Assembly: GCA_020633775.1 (NCBI GenBank)
Contig: JACKDA010000004.1
Location: 87,127 to 151,126, forward strand
Source: Gemmatimonadales bacterium
GTDB taxonomy: Bacteria; Gemmatimonadota; Gemmatimonadetes; Gemmatimonadales; GWC2-71-9
Direction: 5' to 3'
DNA: 64,000 nt
Shown: one piece after another, positions 47,775-56,445 of the stretch
Layout: each line of letters starts with the position of its first letter
Numbering within the stretch: position 1 is the stretch's first letter
The notes under the pieces: model-generated
Told to the model about the DNA's origin: nothing
Databases searched by the model: none
What the model saw: only the letters and a program-made list of their open reading frames with translations
Made by a program: the position numbers and the translations under genes

Positions 47775-48128
47775 ATGACGAACCACGAACCGGTCCACAC
47801 CGGCGATCCCTTGCTCGAGCGACTCCGCGCACTGCCACGGTGGCGCCACGAGAACGGCTGGCTCCGTCGGGAGTACGCCACCGATGGGTGGCGCACGACG
47901 ATGCTGGTCACCAACGCCATCGCGTTCCTGGCCGAAGCCGGCAACCATCATCCCGACCTCGGCGTGCACTGGGGCAAGGTCGAGGTCTCGCTCCAGACGC
48001 ACTCGGCGGGTGGCATCACCGACAAGGACCTGCAGCTCGCGGCCGAGATCGAGCGGCTGGTGACCTGGCAGCCAACGGCCGGCGCGCCCGGGCTCGAGGG
48101 TCAGCCCGACGGTTGGGTGCGCGACTGA
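47775..48128 (+). CDS. Pterin-4a-carbinolamine dehydratase (PCD/DCoH)
   Basis: The 117-residue protein carries the PCD signature AEAGNHHPDLGVHWGKVEVSLQTHSAGGITDKD, with the active-site His pair, the third His and the Trp/Asp residues in place. It dehydrates 4a-hydroxytetrahydropterin formed by aromatic amino acid hydroxylases or similar enzymes. It follows the PTPS-like gene by 29 nt and precedes pabB by 13 nt, a pterin/folate group. The ATG at 47775 was chosen as homologues begin close to it. Confidence 0.9.
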   Translation: MTNHEPVHTGDPLLERLRALPRWRHENGWLRREYATDGWRTTMLVTNAIAFLAEAGNHHPDLGVHWGKVEVSLQTHSAGGITDKDLQLAAEIERLVTWQPTAGAPGLEGQPDGWVRD

Positions 48129-48141
48129 GCGCTGCCGCGCG

Positions 48142-49509
48142 GTGGCCGGGATGATCCCGGTCGTGCGGGAGGTCCCGTACGGGCCGGGTCCGGTGGAGGC
48201 CTACCGCCGCCTCCGCCACCTCCCGCACCCGGTGCTGCTCGAGGGAGCCGCCGACGCCGCCGACCTCGGGCGCTGGTCGTACTGCAGTGCCGATCCGATC
48301 GACGTGCTGGTCCTCGATGCGGCGCACTGGCCGACGCATTGCGCCCGCCTGCGCGAAACGCTCCGACAGCAATCGCCCACACATGCATCTCCTCCGTTCC
48401 GGGGCGGCTGGATCGGGTGGCTCGGCTACGAGCTCGGTCGTGCCTTCGATGCCCAGCCCACCGCGCCACGCGATGCGTTCGCCGCGACCGACGGCCGGCT
48501 GCATCTGCATGACTGGGTCCTTGCGTGGGACCATCTGGAGCGGCGGTGCTGGATCTGCTCGACCGGGATCGATCGCCACGGCGTGGCAGACACCGATCGG
48601 GCAATCCGTCGCGCGGCCATGGTGCGCGACCTGCTGGCGAATGACCCGACCCCCGCCCCGTCGGGCCGCACGATCGGACGGCCACTGCACCGCACGCACG
48701 AGCGTGCCACCTACGAGGCGGCCGTCGCACGCGTCATCGAGTACGTCCGCGCCGGCGACATCTTCCAGGCCAACCTGTCGCAGCGGATCGTGCTGGAGAC
48801 GGGCGACGATCCACTCGGGATCTACCTCGACCTGCGGGACCGGGCCCCGGCGTCGCACGCCGCGTTGCTGGAGTGGCCGGATCTGGCGTTGGTGAGCGCC
48901 TCCCCCGAGTGCTTCCTCCGCCTCGATGCAGCCAGCGGGGTGGTGGAGAGCCGACCCGTGAAGGGAACGCGCCCGCGCGCCGCCGACCCGGCCCGCGACG
49001 TCTCGCTCGCCACTCAGCTCTCGACGAGCGCGAAGGATCGCGCCGAGAATGTCATGATCGTCGACCTCGTGCGGAACGACCTGCATCGAGTGGCCGATCC
49101 TGCCTCGGTCGCGGTTCCGGTGCTCTGCCGGCTCGACACCCATGCCACCGTGCACCACCTCGTCTCGATTGTGACGGCGACGCTGGCACCAGGGCACGAT
49201 GCACTCGACCTCCTCGCCGCGACCTTCCCTGCCGGTTCGATCACGGGGGCACCCAAGCTCCGCGCCATGGCGATCCTCGCCGAACTCGAGCCGGTGGCCC
49301 GAGGCGCGTACTGCGGCGCGATCGGCTGGATCGGACTCGACGGGAGCATGGGACTCAGCGTGGCGATCCGGACGATGGCAATCCACGGGTCGCGGGTCGC
49401 CGTGCACGCCGGCGGTGGTATCACCCTGCTCTCCGATCCCGCGGACGAGTACCAGGAGACCCTCGACAAGGCCGCGGCCCTGCTGGCCGCGCTCGGGGCC
49501 GCGCCGTGA
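48142..49509 (+). CDS. pabB: Aminodeoxychorismate synthase component I (PabB)
   Basis: The 455-residue enzyme has the chorismate-binding fold: RAGDIFQANLSQRI, the ASPECFLRL segment, VVESRPVKGTRPR with the PabB-type Lys, AENVMIVDLVRNDL and FPAGSITGAPKLRAM. PVKGTRPR and the adjacent PabA-like glutaminase favour aminodeoxychorismate over anthranilate synthesis. It either starts with GTG at 48142 or ATG at 48151. It overlaps pabA by 4 nt. Product serves folate. Confidence 0.9.
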   Translation: MAGMIPVVREVPYGPGPVEAYRRLRHLPHPVLLEGAADAADLGRWSYCSADPIDVLVLDAAHWPTHCARLRETLRQQSPTHASPPFRGGWIGWLGYELGRAFDAQPTAPRDAFAATDGRLHLHDWVLAWDHLERRCWICSTGIDRHGVADTDRAIRRAAMVRDLLANDPTPAPSGRTIGRPLHRTHERATYEAAVARVIEYVRAGDIFQANLSQRIVLETGDDPLGIYLDLRDRAPASHAALLEWPDLALVSASPECFLRLDAASGVVESRPVKGTRPRAADPARDVSLATQLSTSAKDRAENVMIVDLVRNDLHRVADPASVAVPVLCRLDTHATVHHLVSIVTATLAPGHDALDLLAATFPAGSITGAPKLRAMAILAELEPVARGAYCGAIGWIGLDGSMGLSVAIRTMAIHGSRVAVHAGGGITLLSDPADEYQETLDKAAALLAALGAAP

Positions 49510-50090
49510 TCCTGCTGCTCGATCATCAGGACTCGTTCGTGCACACCCTCGCCGGATACGTGCGACGGGCCGGCTGGGACGCGGTCGTCCAGCGCGACGA
49601 TGCGACGAGCGCAGCCGAGATCGCGCGATCGAGGCCTGACGGCATCATCCTCTCCCCGGGACCCTGCACCCCGGCGGACTGCCCCGTGGCCCTCGAGGTG
49701 GTGGAGCGGCTCGGGGAGTCGGTGCCGATCCTGGGGGTCTGTCTCGGCCATCAGGTCATCGCCGCGGCGCACGGCGCCCTGGTGGCGGAGGCGGCGCATC
49801 CTCGGCATGGCATGACCTCGAGGATCACGCACGACGGGATGGGGATCTACCGCGGGCTGGCCTCGCCACTCGAGGCGACGCGCTATCACTCGTTGGCTGT
49901 CCGGGAGGGGTCGCTCCCGGCGTCCCTTCGCGTCACGGCCCGCGCCGACGACGGCGAGGTGATGGGGATCCGTCACGCGACCCGGCCGATCGAGGGGGTC
50001 CAGTTCCACCCGGAGTCGATCCTCACCACCGAGGGCGCGTCGATGATCGGGAACTGGCTCGGGCTGGTGGCGGGGCACCGCCGGACCTGA
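49506..50090 (+). CDS. pabA: Aminodeoxychorismate/anthranilate synthase glutaminase (PabA)
   Basis: The 194-residue amidotransferase starts with GTG (VILLLDHQDSFVHTLAGYV). The class I glutaminase triad is visible: Cys in GVCLGHQVI, and His and Glu in QFHPESILTT. SPGPCTPADCP is the expected P-loop-like segment. It supplies ammonia to PabB and could also serve an anthranilate synthase if the genome has no separate trpG. The start overlaps the pabB stop, as usual for subunits made in equal amounts. Confidence 0.92.
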   Translation: MILLLDHQDSFVHTLAGYVRRAGWDAVVQRDDATSAAEIARSRPDGIILSPGPCTPADCPVALEVVERLGESVPILGVCLGHQVIAAAHGALVAEAAHPRHGMTSRITHDGMGIYRGLASPLEATRYHSLAVREGSLPASLRVTARADDGEVMGIRHATRPIEGVQFHPESILTTEGASMIGNWLGLVAGHRRT

Positions 50091-50113
50091 GTCGCGGCGT
50101 GCCGGCGGACTGA

Positions 50114-51193
50114 TCAGTCGCCGAAGGAGATCCCCAGGTGGCGGGCGGTCATGATCACGCCCGAGTCGAGCGGCACCGTCTTGGTGCGGCCGATCACCTC
50201 GTCGAGCGGGACGCGGGTGACCGTGGGCGGGTCGTAGGCGACCATCGTCCCGAACGCCCCCTCGGCCACCGCGCGGACCGCGGCCGACCCGAAGCGCAGC
50301 GCGAGCAGTCGATCGAAGGTCGTCGGCGAGCCGCCGCGCTGGAGGTGACCCAGCACCAGCGAGCGGGTCTCCTTGCCGGTCAGTTCCCCGATCCGGTCGG
50401 CCACCTGCTGCCCGATCCCGCCGAGGCGGTCGTTCTCTCCCGCCCCCGCTCGCGAGCGCAAGACGACGTCACCGCCGACCGGCACCGCACCCTCCGCGAC
50501 GACGACGATCGCGAAGTGCTTCCCGGTCCGGTCGCGGTCGCGAATCTTCTCGGCGACCAACTCGATGTCGAACGGGATCTCGGGGATGAGGATCACGTCG
50601 GCGGTGGCCGAGATCCCGCTGTGGAGCGCGATCCAGCCCGCATGCCGCCCCATCAGCTCGACCACCATGACGCGGTCGTGGGCCTCGGCCGTCGAGTGCA
50701 GCTTGTCGAGGGCGTCGGTCGCGGTGGCGACCGCCGTCTCGAACCCGAAGGTCGTCTCTGTGCCGACCACGTCGTTGTCGATCGTCTTGGGGACACCAAC
50801 GACCGGCAGCCCGAGGCGCCAGAGCTGCGTCGCGATGGCGAGGGAGCCGTCGCCGCCGATCGAGATCAGCGCGTCGATCCCCTCGCGGCGAAACGCCGCC
50901 AGGAGCTCACCGGAGCGGTCGCGCTCGACCACGCTGCCATCGGGGAGGGTCTCGGGCCACCGGAACGGGTTCCCCCGGTTGGTGGTGCCGAGGATGGTCC
51001 CGCCGAGATGGGTGATGCCGCGGACCTGATCGGGGCCGAGGGTGAGGACTCCGGAGCCGTCATACAGGCCGTGGAAGCCGCGACGGATGCCGGCGCACTG
51101 CCAGCCGCGGTCGTGGGCCGTCAGCACGACGGCACGGATGACGGCGTTGAGGCCGGGGGCGTCACCGCCGCCGGTGGAAATGGCGATTCTCAC
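50114..51193 (-). CDS. pfkA: 6-phosphofructokinase
   Basis: The 359-residue protein has RIAISTGGGDAPGLNAVIRA, SIGGDGSLAIA and VPKTIDNDVVGTETTFGF. Gly after GGD (GGDGS) points to ATP as phosphoryl donor, while Lys in PKTIDND is the residue of PPi enzymes; this Gly/Lys pair is the combination of the actinomycete-type ATP-PFK group. MGRHAGWIALHSG and GHLQRGGSP are in place. The GTG at 51193 begins the conserved protein. It catalyses the committed step of glycolysis. It is convergent to pabA with 23 nt between. Confidence 0.9.
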   Translation of the reverse strand: MRIAISTGGGDAPGLNAVIRAVVLTAHDRGWQCAGIRRGFHGLYDGSGVLTLGPDQVRGITHLGGTILGTTNRGNPFRWPETLPDGSVVERDRSGELLAAFRREGIDALISIGGDGSLAIATQLWRLGLPVVGVPKTIDNDVVGTETTFGFETAVATATDALDKLHSTAEAHDRVMVVELMGRHAGWIALHSGISATADVILIPEIPFDIELVAEKIRDRDRTGKHFAIVVVAEGAVPVGGDVVLRSRAGAGENDRLGGIGQQVADRIGELTGKETRSLVLGHLQRGGSPTTFDRLLALRFGSAAVRAVAEGAFGTMVAYDPPTVTRVPLDEVIGRTKTVPLDSGVIMTARHLGISFGD

Positions 51194-51268
51194 GGGGCGG
51201 AATCGTAACACACTATTCTTGAGGCGCGAAGCCTGAATCTCCTTCCGAGCCCTGATCGAGGTGAGTCC

Positions 51269-51676
51269 GTGATCGCACTCCCACCGCGCTGCCGCCCCGC
51301 ATGCCTGGCCGTGCTGGTCGCCCTGCTTCCCGCCACGATACGGGCCCAGGATGCGGCCGCTCCAGACAGCGCGACGGTGGCCGCCGGGCGTCAACTCTTC
51401 GAGGGACGCGGGCTCTGCGCGACCTGCCACGGGATCGCCGGCGAGGGCATGCTCGGCCCGACCACGACGCTGCATGCCGGCAAGACGAAGTGGCTGCATC
51501 ACGATGGCAGCCTCGAGGGTGTCGTCGCGGTGATCACCGCCGGGGTCGATGCCGACCACTCCACCAGCGGGCAGGTCATGCCACCCCGCGGCGGGAGCCG
51601 CCTGACCGACGCCCAGGTCAGGCAGGTGGCCGCCTACGTGCTCCACCTGCACCGGAAGCCGCTGGCCCCGTCGTGA
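51269..51676 (+). CDS. Periplasmic mono-heme cytochrome c
   Basis: The 135-residue protein starts with GTG, has a signal peptide (CLAVLVALLPATIRAQ) and one heme site CATCHG. Met in GQVMPPRGG is the probable sixth ligand. The size and pattern are those of class I cytochromes resembling cytochrome c6/cbb3 subunit-type. It could feed electrons to a CuA or other terminal enzyme. It overlaps the next gene by 4 nt. Confidence 0.88.
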   Translation: MIALPPRCRPACLAVLVALLPATIRAQDAAAPDSATVAAGRQLFEGRGLCATCHGIAGEGMLGPTTTLHAGKTKWLHHDGSLEGVVAVITAGVDADHSTSGQVMPPRGGSRLTDAQVRQVAAYVLHLHRKPLAPS

Positions 51677-52605
51677 GAAGCCGGGTCGGGGTCATTGCGG
51701 CGGTCATCGCCACCCTGGTCCCCGCCCCCGCGCTGGGGGCGCAAGCTGCCCCGGCGGACCGATGGCACTATCGCGATCCCTCTGACCTCCACGTGACCGG
51801 ACGGATGAGCGACCGGCTCCTCGCCGAAGCCAGCGGCGCGGTGCGGAGCGTCGCGAACCCCGAGGTCACCTGGACCATCGGGGATTCGGGCAATCCGCCC
51901 GAGCTCCTGGCCGTGGACAGCACCGGCGCCCTGCGCGGTCGGGTCGTGATCCGGGAGGCGACCAACGTCGACTGGGAAGCGGTCGCGCTCGGGCCGTGCG
52001 GGGACGCGCGGTGCGTGTACATCGCCGACACCGGAGACAACGGCGAACGGCGAAGCGAGGTCGTGATCTACCGACTGGTCGAACCGCGACTCGGAGCGGG
52101 AGACGCCCCGCTGGTTCGCGCCGCCGAGCGGCTGACCGTGCGCTATCCCGATCACCCGCACGATGTCGAGGCGATGGGCGTCGCCCCAGACGGGGCGATC
52201 CTGCTGGTCACCAAGGGTCGGAGCGGGAGCATCCTCGCCTTCTCCATCCCGGCAACCGCCTGGACGGGTGGCCAGCCACGCAGCGCGATGGCCCGGCTGC
52301 AGGACACGCTCCCGATCACCCCCCGAATGGGGAGCGGCCGAGCGGTCACCGGCCTGGCGATGGATCCCGCGGGGACCGAGGTGGCGATCCGCACCTACCG
52401 CGAGATCTACCTCTTCGACCGGGATCCTCGAACCGGCTCCCTCACCCCGGCCGCCTGGACGGCCTGCACGATTCTCGGTGCCGAACCGCAGGGCGAGGGG
52501 ATCAGCTGGGACGGACCGAGGTGGAGCTTCCTCCTCCTCTCGGAACGCGGACTCTTCGCCTCGGGGACGGTGGTTCGGGTCGAGTGCGCGCCGGATCGAG
52601 GCTGA
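51673..52605 (+). CDS. Exported propeller-like protein of unknown function
   Basis: From the GTG at 51673 the 310-residue product has a signal peptide (GVIAAVIATLVPAPALGAQ) and blades such as TWTIGDSGNPPELLAVDSTG, WEAVALGPCGDARCVYIADT, VEAMGVAPDGAILLVTKGRS and EGISWDGPRWSFLLLSERGL. These recall the six-bladed propellers of SdiA-regulated or esterase-like phytase-type proteins. Paired Cys are present in the GPCGDARC loop. It is co-translated with the cytochrome c but its role is not known. Confidence 0.65.
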   Translation: MRSRVGVIAAVIATLVPAPALGAQAAPADRWHYRDPSDLHVTGRMSDRLLAEASGAVRSVANPEVTWTIGDSGNPPELLAVDSTGALRGRVVIREATNVDWEAVALGPCGDARCVYIADTGDNGERRSEVVIYRLVEPRLGAGDAPLVRAAERLTVRYPDHPHDVEAMGVAPDGAILLVTKGRSGSILAFSIPATAWTGGQPRSAMARLQDTLPITPRMGSGRAVTGLAMDPAGTEVAIRTYREIYLFDRDPRTGSLTPAAWTACTILGAEPQGEGISWDGPRWSFLLLSERGLFASGTVVRVECAPDRG

Positions 52606-52939
52606 CGATGGGTGAGCACTGATGCCCATGAACCTATCGGTGTAGTATGCCTACATACTATCGATCTAAGTCGTTGCCTTACAATCACTGGAACATTCTC
52701 GGCACCTGAAGCACCAGGAACCGACATTAAGTAGCACACGCCGCAACTACATCACCGGCACTCGCGCCGGGGCTGCGTTCACGGTCGCCATTGAAACTTT
52801 GGCTTCCAAAGCGTAGTATTAACCGCAACGATTTCCATCCATTCCAGCGCCACGTTGCCCTCGTCACGCTTCCCCGCGGACTCGGCCCGGCGCCCCTGCA
52901 CGTGAGGAGCCGACCCTGGAGCTGCCCACTTCCCACCGC
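52606..52939. other. AT-richer intergenic stretch with a dyad
   Basis: These 334 bases have no convincing gene and are clearly less GC-rich than the rest of the window. They contain the dyad TAGTATG-CCTA-CATACTA (52643-52660) and, nearer the next gene, GCGTAGTATTAACC around 52810, which includes a plausible -10-like TAGTAT. The low GC suggests an extended promoter region or a recently joined segment. Confidence 0.5.
52643..52660. promoter_or_regulatory. Candidate operator dyad
   Basis: TAGTATG and CATACTA are perfect 7-bp inverted halves separated by CCTA. The site lies about 280 bp before the gene at 52940 in AT-rich DNA. A dimeric regulator, perhaps the TrmB protein encoded in the same operon, is a candidate binder; this is inference. 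Confidence 0.4.
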
Positions 52940-54025
52940 GTGCCGCTGACCTGGCTGCTGGAGCATGGCGGCCCGGCGATTCGCTGCCGGACCATGCTCG
53001 ACCTGGCCCCCGAGGGCTCGGCCGATCCCCAGAACCTGGTCGAGGCTCTGAAGGCGACGGTGCTGAGCGATCTCGTCTCCGCCGTCACCACCCGCCAGCA
53101 GGCGACCGGACTCTGGGGCGGCAGCTTCCTGGCATGGCAGCAGTCGACCCGCGACAACACGGACGAGCCCGGGACGGTGGCCCAGTATCGCCGGCTGCTC
53201 CAGCTCGGCGTCCCCACCACGACGCGGCCGTTCCGGCTGGCGGACCGGGTCCTCTTCCGGACCCTGTCGCGCGACGACGATCCCCTGCTCTATGGCGAGT
53301 TCTTCGATGCGACGGTCGATGACCCCGATGCCGCCGAGTGGTACCGGAACCTGATCCGCGAGGGGGCTGCCGCGGCCCTGGCCGAGGCCGGGCACGAGCA
53401 GGATCCCCGCCTCCGCGGTGCGGCGCACAAGGTGATCTCGGCGGTCTCGGCGTTCCTCCGCTCCGACATCGTCGAGGACCCGCTGATCCCCCGCGGGGGA
53501 AGCGCGTGGCAGCTCAACCCCGAGGCGACCCCGCCGAGCTGGTGGTCGGTGGCGATGCTGGCGGCGATGCCGACGCTGCAGCGCGAGCGCGCCGGGTTCG
53601 TCGAGCGACTCGGGCAGTACCTGGCCCAGCCGCCGATCACCCAGTCGTTCATGATCACCGTCGGCAGCACGACACTGCGACCGGCGCACCTCCTCCTGGG
53701 CGACCCGATCGAGCTGGACGCGAAGGGTGTCCACAAGGACGTGCCGCTGGCGCTGCACTTCACGGAGCTGCTGGCCGGGCTGGGGCAACTGCATGCGTCG
53801 GCCTCGGCGCAGGCGTTCCTCGCGAGCCTGCTGGCGGACCTCGATGCCGAAGGCGTGTGGCACCCGAAGAACCTCCGCTCCCAGCCCAAGGCGATGTCTC
53901 CCGTGACGCACCACTACTGGCCGCTGGCAGCGGACGATGGCGAGCTGGCCTCGCGCCAGGCGGACATCACCTTCCGGCTGGCCCTGATCGCGAAGCGCCT
54001 CGGTTGGCATCTCGAGTATTCCTGA
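52940..54025 (+). CDS. Helical-repeat protein, possibly prenyltransferase/cyclase-like fold
   Basis: The 361-residue product (GTG start; a CTG at 52916 with GAGGAG upstream is possible) is soluble and helical. Its opening PLTWLLEHGGPAIRCRTMLDL resembles the first helices of alpha/alpha-toroid proteins related to squalene cyclases, and TTRQQATGLWGGSFLAWQQS and LADLDAEGVWHPKNLRSQP look like QW-type turns. Catalytic acids typical of cyclases were not identified. It is immediately followed, 1 base apart, by a TrmB regulator and a response-type diguanylate cyclase. Confidence 0.55.
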   Translation: MPLTWLLEHGGPAIRCRTMLDLAPEGSADPQNLVEALKATVLSDLVSAVTTRQQATGLWGGSFLAWQQSTRDNTDEPGTVAQYRRLLQLGVPTTTRPFRLADRVLFRTLSRDDDPLLYGEFFDATVDDPDAAEWYRNLIREGAAAALAEAGHEQDPRLRGAAHKVISAVSAFLRSDIVEDPLIPRGGSAWQLNPEATPPSWWSVAMLAAMPTLQRERAGFVERLGQYLAQPPITQSFMITVGSTTLRPAHLLLGDPIELDAKGVHKDVPLALHFTELLAGLGQLHASASAQAFLASLLADLDAEGVWHPKNLRSQPKAMSPVTHHYWPLAADDGELASRQADITFRLALIAKRLGWHLEYS

Positions 54026-54026
54026 C

Positions 54027-54713
54027 ATGTCCTCGCGCGTTGACCTGGTGCCGTTCGGCTTCACCCCGACGGAGTCACTCGTCTACGAGGTGCTCCTGAC
54101 GGAGGGGCCGGGCACGGGCTACACGGTGGCACGCGCCGCCGGCCTGGCGCGCGCGAACGTCTATGCGGCGCTCGAGGGACTGGTGACCAAGGGGGCGGCG
54201 CGGGTGGAGGAGGGCCGTCCCAAGCGATTCCGTCCGGAGCCGCCGAGCACGTTGCTCGCGCGCGTGGCCGACCGGCAGGGGGAGGCGCTGGACCACCTGC
54301 GCCACGCCCTCGAATCGCTCTCGGTGCCCGAGACCCCGACACTGGTGGAGCTGGTCTCGGCCCGCGGGGCGGTCCAGCTCATGGGGCATGAGGTCGCGCG
54401 CGCCGAGGAGCGCGTCCTGCTCCTCGCGCCTCCCGACGGCTGCCTCGCGCTGGTCCCGCACTTGCGAAGGGTGCAGGGAGCCGGCCGCGCCCTCAAGGTG
54501 CTCTCGACCGGTGAGGTGCCCGTGGCGGGGATCGAGATCACGGTCATCCCGCCGCCGGAGTGGCCCGGCGAGCCGGTCCTGATGGTGGTCGACCACCGCG
54601 CGGCCCTCATCGGGGCGCGACGTGCGGATCACTTCACCGGGCACTTCGGCAGCGGCGCCGCATTCGTGGCGGCCGCGGAGCGAACCATCGACGCCCTTCG
54701 GGGAGGACGATGA
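54027..54713 (+). CDS. TrmB family transcriptional regulator
   Basis: The 228-residue protein has the TrmB winged helix (FGFTPTESLVYEVLLTEGPGTGYTVARAAGLARANVYAALEGLVTKGAA) and a C-terminal effector domain with PLD-like strands (VLLLAPPDGCLALVPHL, VLMVVDHRAALIGARR). TrmB proteins commonly sense sugars. The stop overlaps the start of the diguanylate cyclase gene, so the two are translated together. Confidence 0.88.
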   Translation: MSSRVDLVPFGFTPTESLVYEVLLTEGPGTGYTVARAAGLARANVYAALEGLVTKGAARVEEGRPKRFRPEPPSTLLARVADRQGEALDHLRHALESLSVPETPTLVELVSARGAVQLMGHEVARAEERVLLLAPPDGCLALVPHLRRVQGAGRALKVLSTGEVPVAGIEITVIPPPEWPGEPVLMVVDHRAALIGARRADHFTGHFGSGAAFVAAAERTIDALRGGR

Positions 54714-56332
54714 GCGAGACTGATTCCGCGCCGTTTGACGGCGCGGTCGACGACCCCATCCTGCAACTGCAGTGGGAGTACATCCGGGAGGCACCGGAGC
54801 GCCTCGCGGAGCTGCGCAAGGACCTGGCGGCGTTCCGCGTCGGCGAGCCCGACGCGCTCGATTCCCTGAAGCGGCGCTTCCACAAGCTCGCCGGCAGCGG
54901 GGGCTCCTACGGCTTGCCGCGGGTGACCGAGATCGCGCGCGCCGCGGAGCAGCGGATCCTCACCCCGCCCCGCCCCACCCCGCAGGACGCCGACCTGTTC
55001 GAGCAGGCGATCACCGACCTGAAGGACGCCTTCGATGCCTCCTCGGTCATGGCCGGGATGCCCTCGCCCGAGAGTCGGCTGCCGGGCTTCGGCTACCGTG
55101 CGATCCTGCTCATGGGGCCGGGACCGCTCCGCAACGAGATCGAGCGCTCCCTCGGCGAGGTCGGGTTCGTCGTGGCGATTCACGAGTCGGAGGTCGATCC
55201 GTGGAGCGTCCCTCCCACCGAGAGGCCGGACCTGGTGGTGATCGGGACCGACCTCGGTGAGAACCCCCTCGCCCTGGCGCGCTACTGGGCGGCGGCGACG
55301 CCGGACCGCCCGCGGGCGGTGGTGCTCGCCGACCCGGCGGAGCGCTACGATCGGTTGCGCACCGCGGCCGCCGGCGTGGATGCGGTGTTCGGCCCGGCGA
55401 CCCTGCCGCGCGGGCTGGCCCAGTACGCGCGGGCGCTCGCGACGATCGGGGCCCCGCCGGCCCATGTCGTGGTCGTGGAGGACGACCCGAGTCAGGCCCA
55501 GCTCTTCGCCACCTGGCTCGGACAGATCAATGCCCGGGTGTCGATCTGCGGCAGCGCCCAGGTGGCGCGCGACACCCTGCTGAACGAGACGCCGGATCTC
55601 GTCCTCCTCGACGTCGACCTGCCCGACGTCGATGGCTTCGCTCTCGCCCGGCTGATGCGCCAGGACCCACGCCTCGCGCTCGTCCCGGTGGTCTTCCTGA
55701 CGGCACGGCAGACGGTGGCCGATGAACTCGAGGGACTGCGCGCCGGCGGGGACGACTTCCTCGCGAAGCCGGTCGAGCGCTCGCACCTCGTGCAGGTCGT
55801 CCTCACGCGGACCGAGCGGGGCCGACGGATCCGGGAACTCGTCCACCGTGACGGGCTCACCGGGGTCCTGAACCACGCGACGCTGATGGCCGAGCTCGAT
55901 CATGCGATCGCCTTCGCGTCGCGGCACGGCGAGCCGGTCTGCTTCCTGATGTGCGACCTCGATCACTTCAAGCGGATCAACGACTCGCACGGGCACCTGG
56001 TGGGCGACCAGGTGCTGATGCACGTCGCGCGGGTGTTTCGCGGCTGCGTCCGGGGTTCCGACCTGCTCGGTCGCTACGGCGGCGAGGAGTTCGGGATCAT
56101 CCTCCGGCGCTGCCCGCCCGCGAACGGGAAGGCGATCGCGGAGAAGCTGCGCAAGGCCCTCGAGGAGTCGCCGATGCAGACGCGGGGCGGGCCCGACGTC
56201 TCGATTCGCGTCAGCATCGGCGTCGCCACCTACCCCGGGTCCGGACAGACGGCCGGAGACGTCGCCACGGCCGCCGACCAGGCGCTGTACCGGGCGAAAA
56301 GCGCCGGCCGGAATCGGGTCGAGATGGGGTGA
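54710..56332 (+). CDS. Hpt-REC-GGDEF diguanylate cyclase
   Basis: The 540-residue protein has an N-terminal Hpt domain (LKRRFHKLAGSGGSYGLPRV, with phosphoacceptor His near 55), a degenerate receiver-like region (about 125-245), a receiver domain (VVVVEDDPSQ, LVLLDVDLPDVDGF with the Asp, LTARQ, AKPV) and a GGDEF domain with the active site GRYGGEEFGII and an RGSD inhibitory site five residues before it. It should make c-di-GMP when phosphorylated. Hpt in cis is unusual and may let it take phosphate from, or return it to, a partner. Operon with a TrmB regulator suggests nutrient-linked signalling. Confidence 0.9.
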   Translation: MSETDSAPFDGAVDDPILQLQWEYIREAPERLAELRKDLAAFRVGEPDALDSLKRRFHKLAGSGGSYGLPRVTEIARAAEQRILTPPRPTPQDADLFEQAITDLKDAFDASSVMAGMPSPESRLPGFGYRAILLMGPGPLRNEIERSLGEVGFVVAIHESEVDPWSVPPTERPDLVVIGTDLGENPLALARYWAAATPDRPRAVVLADPAERYDRLRTAAAGVDAVFGPATLPRGLAQYARALATIGAPPAHVVVVEDDPSQAQLFATWLGQINARVSICGSAQVARDTLLNETPDLVLLDVDLPDVDGFALARLMRQDPRLALVPVVFLTARQTVADELEGLRAGGDDFLAKPVERSHLVQVVLTRTERGRRIRELVHRDGLTGVLNHATLMAELDHAIAFASRHGEPVCFLMCDLDHFKRINDSHGHLVGDQVLMHVARVFRGCVRGSDLLGRYGGEEFGIILRRCPPANGKAIAEKLRKALEESPMQTRGGPDVSIRVSIGVATYPGSGQTAGDVATAADQALYRAKSAGRNRVEMG

Positions 56333-56337
56333 TCGAG

Positions 56338-56441
56338 GTGTGAGTCGTGAGTCCCGAGACGTGAGAATGCGAAGGCCGGCTCTCCCACCCGGGAGGCCGG
56401 CCTTGCTGCTTCCTCACGACTCACGACTCAGGACTCACGGC
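56338..56441. terminator. Compound terminator between convergent genes
   Basis: Inner hairpin AAGGCCGGC (56372-56380) pairs with GCCGGCCTT (56396-56404). Outside it, arms of GTGAGTCGTGAGTCCCGAGA type (56338-56367) pair with CTCACGACTCACGACTCAGG and beyond (56412-56441). The double structure between converging genes serves both directions. Confidence 0.75.
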
Positions 56442-56445
56442 TCCC

